Source: Diplosphaera chodatii (taxonomy: Eukaryota > Chlorophyta > Trebouxiophyceae > Prasiolales > Stichococcaceae). Taken from it: a DNA stretch of 64,000 nt. Below, in pieces: positions 1-11,599 of this stretch. Under the pieces are notes generated by a model. That model was given only the letters and a program-made list of their open reading frames with translations. It ran no database searches and was not told the origin of the DNA. Location of the stretch: positions 682,001-746,000 of the forward strand of contig JAALGY010000030.1 in the NCBI GenBank assembly GCA_032358165.1, read 5' to 3'. The translations under genes were made by a program, and so were the position numbers. Each line of letters starts with the position of its first letter. Position 1 is the stretch's first letter.

Positions 1-814
1 ATACAGTGCGGCACTCTTCCATTGTATCATAGCTAGCAGCTACGAGCTATATACAGCCCAACTCTCAGCTGCCACTCCATGCCTTGACAAGCGTTCTGGC
101 TGTGAATGATATGTTGTGCCTGCCTAGCAGTTGCCTGCCTATTCATGTGAGTATCGTGATGTATGGGAAACATGCTGATGAGACAAATAAACCTGCAGGT
201 AATTTGTGCAGTTTCTGCTGCTGCGGGCATGGAAGCAGCTTGCTTGCATGCATGCATCTTCCTGCAGCCGAAACCCTGGAGGCCTAGACATGCAAGATGT
301 TGGGTTCAGCCTCAAACTTAGGACGCATACATTGCAATAGGATGCTGCATGCGCACTGAATGTGTGTCGCTCGTGCGTGCTTGTGTCAGCACATCACCTC
401 GATAAGTGGGTTCTGTTGGCATGCACCCCAGCTGCCACCCATTCATAAAGCTTGCAGATGGTGTAGAATCCTGTTTGCTGTTGCGGGCTGGGCTGCTTTC
501 GTTTGGATGACCAGGTGGTCGCAGCAGTCTCGGTGCGATGAGCCATGCACCTATCAGGCCACGTGTATTGTCAGGCAACGTCACGAATGAGATGACCAAC
601 TGACCGGCTGCGCCAGCGCCATGGCATACTCTCTGATTGTCTGGGGCCTCGACACAAGACTGGAGCCAAGCGAACGACGTCATGAACAACCATGGTGACC
701 ATCGGTTTTTGTGGTGGTGGCGACTATGCAGCCGCAAACGATGACCTGTGCCGCATATCCTGTATGATTGCTCGCCCCTGAGCATGTCTGTGGTCTGTCA
801 ATTTGCCAGGGTGC
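1..814. other. No gene recognised; 5' flank of U-box gene A
   Basis: I see no reading frame here that resembles a protein family or the exons of the neighbouring U-box paralogue. The stretch is rich in TGCATG-like words, as are introns elsewhere in the window. It presumably holds the promoter, the 5' UTR and perhaps an untranslated first exon of U-box gene A. A short stretch near 690-735 resembles the equivalent place upstream of gene B (about 6278-6320), but the reading frames do not agree, so I do not call it coding. Confidence 0.4.
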
Positions 815-3800
815 ATGAGTGAAGCCGAGTGTCAGGAGGACGGCGCCGCTGCGTGGAGCACGGTGTGCTCCTCATCATTGACAGCCGTCGAAGCCTGTGC
901 GGCTGACTTACAGCGTGAGCCTGTCTGGCGGAGCCAAACAGCCAACACGTGTTGGTATTGCTTTTTCGACATGCTGCGTTTATGAGCACAGTCCAGTGTG
1001 TTGGTTGTACCTAATGGCAGCTCTATCTGCTGTGTCCACAGAACGCTTTGGCGATCTGCGGATGTGTGTGGAGCCGCAGTGGCAGACATTCGGCATAGAC
1101 GAGGCCACTGCAATAGTGGATCTGATCTGGCTGGCTGAATGGTTGGGCTGCCGTGAAGAGCCACACGTGGTGCCACAACCGCAGGCAGTGTGCCTGGTGC
1201 TGGGCCTGCGTGCTATCCTGGCGGCAATCAGCGCTGCCGGCGGGGTGCCTGCACTTGCAGCGGTGGACGCAGCTGCGGCAATCTCCCTGTACCACGGCCT
1301 CACACACCTTCCGGATGCCGTGGACTGCCGAGTTGACCATGTGTTCGCCCCGCTGGGCCCGACAGTTTTGCGGGCTGCGGCTGCGGAGGGGCCATCCAGA
1401 CTGCACCCGGGTGCACCTGGTTTCCTGCAGCGCGCCGCCGCTGCTGGCTGGCTGGCCACTGTGTATCAGCAGGGAGATGATGTCACCAAGCTGTACAAGG
1501 AACTTGATGAGCACGGCAGAAGCCGACTACCCAAGTTGGACCAGATACTGGCAGCTCTGTGGCAGGTGAGCCGGCACATCTTGGCTTCACTGCTGACTGC
1601 TGACACCGACAGGCAGACGCAGTTGACGATGTGAAGAGCTTTCAACCTACCTTTTTGCTTGCTCACGCTCCTGCAGTGGGGCGGATAGAATATGGTATCC
1701 ACCTGGCATGCAGTTCAATTCTGTTGTGAGGTCTCTCTCATGTGGCTGCTGCAGACCATGGCAGCTGACTGCATCCGACTGCTGCGGGCAGTTGCAGATG
1801 TGCTTTCAGACTGGTCAGAGGCTGTCGGCAAGGCAGTCCAGCACCAGTGGGAGCAGCTGACCAATGGCACGCACCACCACTCACAGCCGCTCGACGCAGT
1901 TTTCCTGTTGCACTCGACGAGCAGCTGGCTGCCGATGGCGGTGTGCAGCCTGCTGCGATGCGTGCGGGAGTCACGGGTGTGCAGCGCAGTCGACAAGCAG
2001 CAGCTGCTGGATACCTTGGCGCAACTGCTCCGAAGGGTGCTGACTATGGACTGCCTGATTGCAGCCTTCTCTGATCGAGCATCTGTCTGCTAGCCTCCGG
2101 AGTCAGCCGGGGATGCTTGGCTGCTGAGGGCCATGATGCAGATGTGTATGGGGTGATGTGACATAAAACTGCAGCAACAGCTGTTGTGACGGCCGACATG
2201 CAACCACAGATGACTTACGCGTATTGCCCTGTTTACTCTGCAGATCATCGCATGCCTGCAGCTGGAGGAGCGCGCAGCTGCGGCTGGGGTGTGGCCTGAA
2301 GGGTTCAGCGTGGCAGCTGCTGCATGTGTGGGCCAGCTGTACTTCACCATCAGCAATGCGCTTCAGACCACAGGTAGGCTCCTGTGCCGGATCTGCACCA
2401 TTGCAGAGCAGACGAAAGCATGCGATGTGGTCGCTCACAAACTGGGTGTGACTTTGACGATGGACTTCGCTAGGGTATATGAGACAATAGTCTCATTCCA
2501 TGCGCTGTGCATGCCAATAGCATAACGGCCATGGACGTCCTCGCTTCGGTTGAATGAGATGGAAGCAAGGTTTGCGGGCTGCATCAGAACCAACACCTTT
2601 GTGGCGCCGTGCAGACATCGGGGCCTGCGCTGCTACAAAGATGTCAGCGCTGCACGCCACCGTCACGAGGGCCCTGAGCACCGCTCTCGACCACCTCACG
2701 GCCCCACGGCACCTCGGGCTATTTGTGTTCCTCTCGCTGCTTGCGCAGCTCCCCCTGCTAGGTGCGCCGCCGTATTGGCTGTTGCTGTGCAGATGTGCGC
2801 AGCATGCCTCCTTGATGTGGCTCCTGACTGTCTCGTTTACCATGGATCATGCATGGCAACTGCTGGCCATGGCTGCAGCATCAGCAGGACAGGCTGACGG
2901 ACCCCTCCCTACCTGCCATCATGTAATGCATTGCAGGGGACCCCAGTGCGAAGCAACTGCAAACTCTGATGGCGCAGCTGGCCCGCGTACAGCAGCTGTC
3001 TGCCAACTGGCGCAGCGCCCCGCAGGACGTGCCATTCTGCAAGCTGGCAGAGGGCCTACCTGCGTTCACGAAGCTGCTGTCGTCTGCAGATCAGGTGAGC
3101 GACCTGCTGGCAGGCTCTACTTCAACCTGGCCACGGCCGGAGCAGCCCCATGCTGGTGCTGCGCTGCCTGGCTGTGTGTGTTCCTCGTCGGCATGTTTGT
3201 GCTGTTCATCAGCGCTCGCGTCTGGGCGGCATGGTCATGCCCCTCAAAGCACCTGCTCGCCTGCCATGAGACCATGCTGCACAGCTGATTTAGCAAAAAG
3301 CTGCCATTGCTGTGCTGCGTGCAGTTGGCTTTGCTGGTGGACATGAACGCGTATCAACTGGCCGAAAGTGTGACTGTGAGTGGCATCATGCACCTGCGCA
3401 TTCTCAGCTGTGCGTGCTTCACTTGCAGCAGAAGTGGCAACAGACTTGCTGCACTTCACACTGATATTGTCTCACTGCATGCTACAGTGGATGTGCAAGG
3501 TCTCCACCGACGGTGCTGGCCCGGCCAGCACTGAATGCATCTTCACCTCGGGGGCACTCGAAGCCCTGGCAGAGACACTGCAGGCACGTTTTGCTTCTGA
3601 ATGATGGTCAGCTGACCCCTGCCGACTGAACTTTGACGTTTTGCACATGCTTTCGCTTCGCTGCAGTGTCCCTGGCATGCCGGCCGAAGCAGGCGCCTTG
3701 AGCCGCCAGCAGCATTGCGATGTAGGGTTGGTTGCACCACGCAGGCAGCACCATGCAGGAACGTGCGAGGCCTAACCGACAAGTTGGCGGAACCAGGTAC

Positions 3801-5781
3801 CGGCAGTTGCCTTGCGCCGGGGCTCTTCAATGCCGCGCGCGCACTGCTGAAGGTGGCGCAGGTGCAAATGCGCACTGCACTCCCTATTCATGGTTTCGAT
3901 TTGGTAGAGCTGCCCTCCTGCCCCGGGGTATCTGAGGGTATACTAGGCTGTCTGCCTGCTACTTCGCTCGTTCTCTGGGGATTATGGCATGAAGCGCCGT
4001 GCCATGCCGTTGATAGAATATGTGACCGTTGCCTAACAGTGCTCTTTCCCATCGTGCAGTCAGCACACGATGCGACTGCTGCGGGCAGGCCCTAGGGAAG
4101 AGCTGCCGTTGTTGCGCTTGTGCGCGGCGGCCTTGGCTGCTTGCAGCTCGCGCGGGCAGAGTCTGCAGCGCAGGCGGCCTTGCTCACCACAACACCCGCC
4201 GCTGCCCCGCCAGACCCCCGCGTTCCGCAAACAGCGCGGCACTACGAAGCTCAGACCCTGGCGTATGCCGCACACTGCCTGACACCGCTGGTGGCGAGCA
4301 CTTTGGCCGGGCGGTGCCTGGTGGGGGCCCTGCTGCAGGTGGGCTTGCACGCTGGGCTACAGCCACCGTGCCACCCTGTGGCGCCCCCATGAATATGCTA
4401 CATTCGCAAGGCTTTGCGAGTCACAAAGCTCACTGCTCGCTTGTTGCAAGCCTTTCGAGGATGTGCATGGCAGTCCGCAGGCGCCGCCAACAGCAGTCGT
4501 CAACAGAACACTGTCATCATAGTCGGTAGCAAACCTTATCAAAGTCTGTTGCCACAGGCAATTCCGTGGATGGCAACACCATCGGAGGCTTCAACAGACT
4601 TGGCATCATCGTGGGAAGACACTCTGCTGGGAACCTTGGCCGCTGGCGAGGTTCTAGCAAAGGTGCTGGCTGCTGACGCGCCGGCACGCGCTGCTGTGCT
4701 GCGGGATGGCAGCTGGGAAACGGCTGCGGAGCGTGTCAGGTGGACTCCACTATCAATGAGGCTTTTACATCTTCTGCTGCCGAGACGCAAGGAATTCGAA
4801 TGTCTGGATGCGCTATTCTGGCACGTCCACATGCATGTAACAGGGGTCTACTGCCTGGTTTGCCTAGGGACCTGCAGCCGTCACCGCCGCTTGCTGTTGC
4901 GTGGCCCAAGCAGCGGGCAGCAATGCTGCTCAAGGTGACGACCGTGCTGGGAGGATCCAGCAGCGCAAGCGACTGCAAGTCAGCAGGTGGCAGCGCATCA
5001 GCAGCAGATGCCGAAGCCATAGCAGCAGCAGAGCGTGCCATGCAGGAGCTGCTGGTGCGCTCTTATATGCTACCGTTGGAAGCATCAGGTATCTCATTGC
5101 ACATATCATTGCCCTCAATGCTGCGAAACGAGCAAGCCGCGACGGTGGGGATTTGAGGTGATGGCAGAATGGACAGCACTCATTGGTTGCATGAGCTACA
5201 GCGGCTACGGCGTCGCAGGACATGCATAGAACACATGCGTGCGTATGCAGGCTGAAGAGCAACCTGCCAAGCCCCCGAGCCAGCGCAGCAAGCGTGCCCG
5301 GAAGAAAGCGGCCAGGCAGCGGGCAGTGGCTGCTGACCCCAGTGCCCAGCGCGCCAACACGGCGGCCCAACCTGAGGAGGACAGCTGCATCAGGGATCGG
5401 GCAGCGGCAGTCGTGCACAGGAGCACGCCATCAGCAGACACCCTGCTGGCGGAGGCACATCCTCTGGAACAGGACAAAGCCTGCATCATGCGTGGCGGCT
5501 CAGGTGTTGCAGACTCGCCGCAGCAGCAGCCGGAGAGTGACGCCGCCCGCCCTGCAGCGCAACAAGACTGGTGGCGCTGCCCGCTGAGCGGCAGGGTCAT
5601 GCGGGACCCGGTGCTGTGCGGCAGCGGGGGGCACAGCTTCGAGCGGGCGGCCCTGGAGGAGTGGCTGGCGGCCGACCCTGGGGTGGATCCACTCAGCCGG
5701 CAGCCGCTGCTGCCGGGGGCAGACGCCATGCTGCCCAACCATGCGCTGCGCAACGTGATCCAGCAGCTGCATCTGGGGTGA
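815..5781 (+). CDS. U-box E3 ubiquitin ligase-type protein, copy A (13 exons, one in-frame TAG)
   Basis: Exons were inferred by alignment with copy B: 815-914, 1042-1565, 1755-2036, 2244-2373, 2615-2761, 2937-3094, 3325-3375, about 3488-3583, 3745-3861, 4060-4338, 4558-4739, 4868-5054 and 5251-5781. The phases join throughout. The last exon carries a basic stretch (KRARKKAARQR, a possible NLS) and then a C-terminal U-box of about 70 residues: WRCPLSGRVMRDPVL, then HSFERAALEEWL, then LPNHALRNVIQQ. U-box proteins are E3 ligases that recruit E2 enzymes, so ubiquitin transfer is expected. The roughly 700 residues before it are helical and Ala/Leu-rich and match no domain I know. Exon 10 has a TAG at 4093-4095 where copy B has TGG (Trp), and exon 8 ends at a GC donor. 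The gene is either a young pseudogene or uses the AG of that TAG as an acceptor, which keeps the frame. The start at 815 is the first in-frame ATG of exon 1; an upstream exon is possible. Confidence 0.7.
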
Positions 5782-6381
5782 TAAGTGACAGGAATCGTCA
5801 GCTAGCTGCAGTCACAGACATACGTACACTCATACAGAAACTCAGTGTCCGTTGAAGTCTGTGTCAATGGTCTCAAGCTCCCTTCCTGTACTGCTTTCAA
5901 TCATACAGCGGATTGCCAGCTAGCGGTTTATCTGGCGGCCTTATACCTGGTCCAGTTCAATGCAGGATGTGACGGGCCCCACTAGGACTATAACCCCTGC
6001 CACTTGGCGTGGATCCCAAGGCGTGGACCAGTTTGCGCACGCACGCCCTTGCTGGCGGATTAGCTGCAGCTGGACACTCTGTTTGCCACTGCAGAAGTAA
6101 GCATTCACTGCTCTTTTTGTCACAGCACACTTTGGACGCGACGAGTGTACTTTGTCGATACAATATGGGTCATCAGCAGACAAGTCATCAGGCAGAGCGT
6201 ACAGGGTCGCCTTCACTCCTCGTCTGGGGGCCGAGCCCCCTGGACTGGATTCAAGCGCAGTGCTGCATGGCCAAACATGGTGACCGCTGGTGTCGCCTGC
6301 TGGTGGCTGCGGCCAGACGTTTCAACAGCACACGCTGCCGCATGCTCGCTGTCATCGCGGCTAGCCGCTGTGAAGAGAATC
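5782..6381. other. Spacer between tandem U-box genes A and B
   Basis: About 600 bases hold the 3' UTR of copy A and the upstream region of copy B. No coding signal matches any family. A phrase around 6278-6320 weakly matches 692-735 upstream of copy A, consistent with duplication of the whole unit, including flanking DNA, with a period of roughly 5.6 kb. Confidence 0.4.
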
Positions 6382-9300
6382 ATGCGTTCCTCCGCAGGTT
6401 GTGTGGGTGACATTGTGCTTCACGACGAGGGCGATGCGGCGTGGTGTGCCGTCCCCTTCTCATCCTTGGCAGCCGCGGAAGCCTGTGCAGGCACTTTGCG
6501 GGGTGCGCCTTTCTGATGTTCCCACCTAACTACACTGGCCAGGTCCCTTTTGCAAGGCGCTGTTGGCGAGCAGGAGCTGCCCGGGCCTCAAGTATGTGGC
6601 CAGCATCCGTTGAAAACAGTGCCACTGTCTGCACAGAGCGCTTTGGACGTCTGTGGGCGGGCGTCGAGCCGGACTGGGGGACATGCTTTGGCAGCAGCAA
6701 AGAGACTGCCACAGTGGGCCTGCTGGAGCTGGCAGAGGCGCTGGGCTGCCGGAGAACGATGCCGGTGCACCCACGCCACGAGGGAACCAGCTTGGAGCGG
6801 GGCGCGACGCACATACTTTCCGCAGTCACGCGTGCCGGCGGGGTGCAGGCGCTCGCGGCGGCGGACCCGGCGGCGGCCGCCTGCCTGGGGCATGCGCTCA
6901 TGCTGGCCACCGGCGACCCGCGGTGCTGCCAGCTGCCCGCCGACACGGTGCGCGCGCTGGAGGCCGCCTTCACGCCGCTGGGGCCGCGCAGCCTGCGGGC
7001 GGCGACTGCCGGGCTGCGGGAGGGCGCAGCTGGCGCCCCGCAGCACGCCAGCACCGCCGTCCGGCTCACGCACATGCTCCTGTCGCCGCAGCTGTACGTC
7101 CCCGGGCTGCGCAAACACGTCAAGGTCCAGGAGCCTGGGACAGCGACTGCCTTGGGCAAGGTGGGTTGGCAGGCCTTGATGTGAGTTTTTAAGAGGCAAA
7201 GAGCCTTTCCTGCACTCAGTGCCCACGCACAGTCATTGCTGGTCAGCAGCATGCATGGTGCTGCCTGCTGTATGCCTCAGAACAACTGGCACAGTCGAGC
7301 AGGTGAAAGCATACTTCCGGGATGTTCCTTTCTGCTGAGTAACAACCGTACGGGTTTGATGCTGCAGGAGATTGCACCAGACTGTGTTCAGCTGCTGCGT
7401 GCGTTGGCAGATGCGCTGTCGGAGTGGTCGGCGGCTGTTGGCAGCGCAGTCCACCAGCAGCAGCGGCAGGCCCGCAGCTCGCAGCAGTCCACCCAGCTGC
7501 TCGCATCGGCGTTGGAGCTGCACCAGATCGGCGCCGCGCTGTCGAACGCAGCAAACAGCGTGGCGAACATCCTGCAGGAGCCGTATGTGAGATGCGCGGT
7601 TGACATGCGGCAGCTGCTGGGCGCCCTGGGGCAGATGGTCCGAAAGGTGTGCCACCGCCCGCTGCAGACTGCTATTCAAACCCCCGCTGGGCATCGGTGC
7701 TGCTGTCTTAGTGCTGGCTTATCGCACAGCAGAAGTGGTGGTGTGACTTGCAAGCAAATTACTGCGGAAAAGGATCATTACGTCTCGTACTAGAGGCTGG
7801 TATGGGTACGCCGACCCTTGTCCGCTGCGCAGGTTGTCACCAGCATGCAGCAGAGCGAGCGTGCGGCGGCGGCCGGGCTGTGGCCCCCGGAGCCAGCCAC
7901 CATCTGCTGCATGCCGCAGCTGCACATCACCACCGCGTTCGCACTGCAGAGTCTGGGTGGCCACTGCATGCAGAGCCACCAGCACAGGCATAGCAACATG
8001 TGCGTATACCGTATGCACGCTGGATGAGGACGACTGCACTTGCATGTAAGCCGGCAAGCAAAGGGGTGCCAGCTGCTGGCGTTCTACAACTCTGCTGTTG
8101 CGCGTGCTCACACGAAGCTGATGGCAGTTGTCGACAACTGGCCTCTTCTGTGTGTCTGCACACAGATTACATGACCCGCATGGCCTCGGGCGTGCAAGCG
8201 GCACACGGCGACATCACGAGGGCGCTGCGCGCCGCCCTCGACCACCTGGCGACGCCGCGGCACACGGCGCTGCTCTTCTACCTGGCCCTGCTCACCTACG
8301 AAACCATGCTCGGTGCCCCCCGCCCCTCCAGCTCTGCCCCTCTTTTTGAATCTGAATCTGGACCTGAACCTGAACCTGTATCTGTATCTGTGTCTGTATC
8401 TGTATCTGTATCTGTATCTCAAAGCCGTGCGCAAGGTACTGTTAGTTGCCAACGGTGGCTTGCCCTGTCACCCGCAGAAGGTCGCAGCCAGCCTGTCGAG
8501 CTGCAGCATCAGCGCCCGGCTTCGGTCGTGCAGCCACAGCCTCGGTGTTGCACCTGCAGACCCCCCGGCCTGCACGGACGTCTGCGCCCTGATGCCGCAG
8601 CTGGTGCGCCTCCAGCGGCTGGCGGGCCCATGGCTCTGCAACGTGTCGCAGGCGGCGCCGCGTGACAACGTGGTGAATGGCCCGGAAGACGACCCCGTGC
8701 AGCAGCGGCTGTCGCAAGCCGACCAGGTGCGCTGCGGGGTGGAGTCCCGTGCACAGTCTGGCCACAGCAGCAGCACAGCTGCATCCGTGTGCATGGATAT
8801 GCTCTGGACCCGTACAGGCAGTGCAATAATGACCCATCGTGCCATGTCTTTCTGAGCATGCCGGCATCCTTGTTCCTCACTGTTTCCGAACCTATTGGTG
8901 GTGGGGGCACGGCCCTTGTCATGATATCTGATGAGCAGCTGAGAAGTCAGTGTGCACCGTGCAGCTGGCTCTGCTGATGGACATCAACGCCTTCCTACTG
9001 GCGGCATCCGTGCTTGTGAGTGCCACTGCATCAATCTCTGTGCAGCTGCATCTTGTTTGAATGCGGCGCCCTGCAGCATGGACGGCGTTGTCAATCATGT
9101 GGCACAAACCGGTCGCCTGTTACACTGCAGAGCACTTTGGGGGGCGCCGAGGTGGATCACAGGCTCCACGTCAGCCTGATCCTCGACACCGGGACACTGG
9201 ACGCCCTGACGACCGCCCTGCAGGTAATCACCTGAACCCCTGACGTTCATTGCGCCTGTTTCCATGCGTGAGGAAGGCGGTGACCAGTTTGTGCAAGTGG

Positions 9301-11247
9301 CTCCGTGACGCAGGTCAGGAGACGAAGTGACTGCGACAAAGTGACTGTGCAGGCGGCCCCAAGCAAGAACCTGCGGGACGTGAGCGGCCACATGCCGGAG
9401 GACACCAGCACCTGCCTCGCTCCAGGGCTGTTCACCGCCGCTGATGCAGTCGTGGAAGCCACAACGGTGTGTTGAGTGTTGGAAATACATTTATATATGT
9501 GTGTTGCTGTCCTCCTTGCTTGTCCGACCTACGCTTTGTGTTCGCATCCGCGCTTCAAGCTCAGATGCAGGCGGCCACCCACAGTGACGGCCATGTATGG
9601 CGGTGTGAACTGAGCGCTTCAGCATCGCATGGCTACAGCAAAGGGTGTAGCGTGTGTGCACCCTGCAGCGTGCCCAGAAAGCGGCTGAAGCGGGCAGGCC
9701 ATGGCCAGCAGACGCCATTGCAGCGCTGGTGCGCGGCGGTCTCGGCAGCATGCAGCTCGCCCGTGCAGAGGCCGCGGCGCAGGCGGCTCTGCCCTCGGCG
9801 CACATGGCTGGGCAGCCGGACCCCCGCAAGCCATACAGCACGCGGCGCAAAGCAGCCAGCATCCTGGTGGCCGTCAGCAAGATCTTGACGCCCCAGCTTT
9901 CGCGCACCCTGGCCCAACGAGGCCTGGTTCCTCCACTTCTGGAGGTGGGCGCACAACCATGCTTTCTACTACTGGCCTTCATTCCATCTGGTGTCCTTGA
10001 AGCAAAGATCATCTGCCGAGCCGTTAAAGGCGGCCCCTGCCACCTGTTTCTGCATGCTAGACCCCATGACTTTGCTGGTTTGAAGGGTCAGTGCCCTGCT
10101 TTGCAGGACATCAGCACCGGTGTCAAACCACTGCCTCCTGCTGAATGCTCTGTTCATATTGGGGCTTTCTCGTCTGTGATGATGGTCCGGCCTGCAACGC
10201 CAACCACTGCAGGCGCTGCCGTGGCGGCTGACGGCGGCAGAGGATGCGAACGACACCGCAGAATGGCACGTCGTTGTGGCGGGGTGCACGAACACCTGGG
10301 CCATCCTGGCAGCGGCGCTGGCTACAGACGGGGCGGTGCGGGAGGCTGTGCGGCAGAACGGCAGCTGGGCTGCCGCGAAGCAGCGCTGCAGGTGAGACGG
10401 GGTTGCACACACACAACACTACGCCTGCGTCTGCAGCATGCCGTCGGCCGCCCCCCATTGAAACGTCACAAAGGTATGCCACTCAGCGGGGTTGGCACCT
10501 TCCCCGCCAGCCACAGTGGTCGTTGCAACGCAGGGACCTGCAGCTGCCGCCACACAGGGACTCGCAGCAGTGGCGGGCAGAGTGGGAGGCTGTGCTGTCA
10601 AAGGTGGATGCCGTGCTGGCGCGCGGTGACCAGCGCGGCCGTGGGACACGCACATGCAGCACGCCCACGACCACAGACGCCGAAGCCAAAGCCGCTGCTG
10701 CAGCGGAGCGCGCCATGCAGGAGCTGCTGGTATGCTGTGCCGCCTGAACAACCAGTTGCAGGGTCCTGTATGAAACCTGTTGCAGGATCCGGCATGTGCT
10801 GCAACAGTGATCCCAGAAACCGGTGGCAGCCGGCACTACCACCAGAGGACTGCAGGCAACTTGTAAACATGATGCCTGCAGGCTGAAGAGCAGCCTGCTG
10901 AAGCCCCAGCAGGCCAGCGCAGCAAGGCCGCCTCGAAGCGCGCCCGCAAGAAGGCGGCCAGGCAGCGGGCGGCTGTTGCGAAGTTGCCGCCGCAGCAGCC
11001 AGCAACATCCGATGGTCCGCCCGAAACAGCGGAGTGGTCTCGTTGCCCGCTGAGCGGCGGGGTCATGCGGGACCCGGTGCTGTGCGGCGGCGGGGGCGAC
11101 AGCTTCGAGCGGGAGGCCCTGGAGGGGTGGCTGGCGGCCAACCCTGGAGTGCACCCGCTCAGCAGGGAGCCGCTGCCGCCAGGGGGAGGCAGCATCCTGC
11201 CCAACCATGCCCTGCGCAACATGATCCAGCAGCTGCACATGGGCTGA
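6382..11247 (+). CDS. U-box E3 ubiquitin ligase-type protein, copy B (13 exons, intact)
   Basis: Exons are 6382-6502, 6637-7160, 7368-7646, 7833-7956, 8166-8312, 8560-8726, 8965-9015, 9131-9223, 9353-9466, 9669-9944, 10213-10391, 10534-10729 and 10882-11247. All join in phase and give 878 residues. Each exon has a counterpart of equal or nearly equal length in copy A, which is what defines the boundaries. The C-terminal exon holds a basic KRARKKAARQR segment and a U-box (SRCPLSGGVMRDPVL, then DSFEREALEGWL, then LPNHALRNMIQQ). The expected role is E3 ubiquitin ligase, with the long helical N-terminal part as the substrate- or partner-binding region; that region has no named domain. Copy B has no stop or frameshift, so it is the best functional representative of the family here. 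The start at 6382 is the nearest in-frame ATG. The intron after 8312 contains a hexamer microsatellite that could also be read as exon. Confidence 0.8.
8349..8420. repeat. (CTGTAT)n microsatellite in intron 5 of U-box gene B
   Basis: A run of hexamers, degenerate at its left end (CTGAAT, CTGGAC, CTGAAC) and nearly pure CTGTAT/CTGTGT from about 8377 on. On the plus strand it is open in the U-box frame and would encode a Glu-Pro and then Ser-Val repeat if a downstream donor at 8435/8436 (GCAAG then GTACTG) replaced the one at 8312/8313. The extension would add 41 codons without changing phase. Confidence 0.9.
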
Positions 11248-11599
11248 GACCGACCAAGAACTTTGGCTCAAACTTAACCTTGTTGCCGATGCGTGTGCAG
11301 TTGCAACAAAACATGCTTTGCTGCTTTGATGCGGGTTGGAGTTCCGTTGTGTTTGCCAAGTGCACATGTGATGATGACTGGCGTGGGCCAGGTACAATGT
11401 CTAGTCTGCAATCTGCATAGCACGTCTTACACACACATCAGATGCCACGATAGTATACAGCGGCACAAGTCGTGAAGGCGACATGCAATGCCTTTGGTGG
11501 TGCTCAGAGTGCATCTGGACATAGCATCCGCATGGAACTGCACCAGCCCAAGAGGGTAAATGTATGTCAGCAGCCGGTTGCACATCCACGCATGATGCT
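11248..11599. other. Convergent intergenic spacer
   Basis: This lies between the stop of U-box B (+) and the stop of the membrane protein gene (-). It should hold both 3' UTRs. A minus-strand TGTAA lies at 11427-11431, about 170 bases past the minus-strand stop. Nothing else is recognisable. Confidence 0.4.

Noticed and set aside
33..785. Candidate small proteins upstream of U-box A
   Set aside because: Frames of 60-155 codons occur on both strands over the same bases, with Cys/His-rich random composition and no match to the upstream part of copy B.
10483..11397. 304-codon minus-strand open frame over the last exons of U-box B
   Set aside because: Antisense to exons 12-13 of a well-supported gene; composition follows the GC-rich complement, and the frame crosses the introns and exons of B without respecting them.
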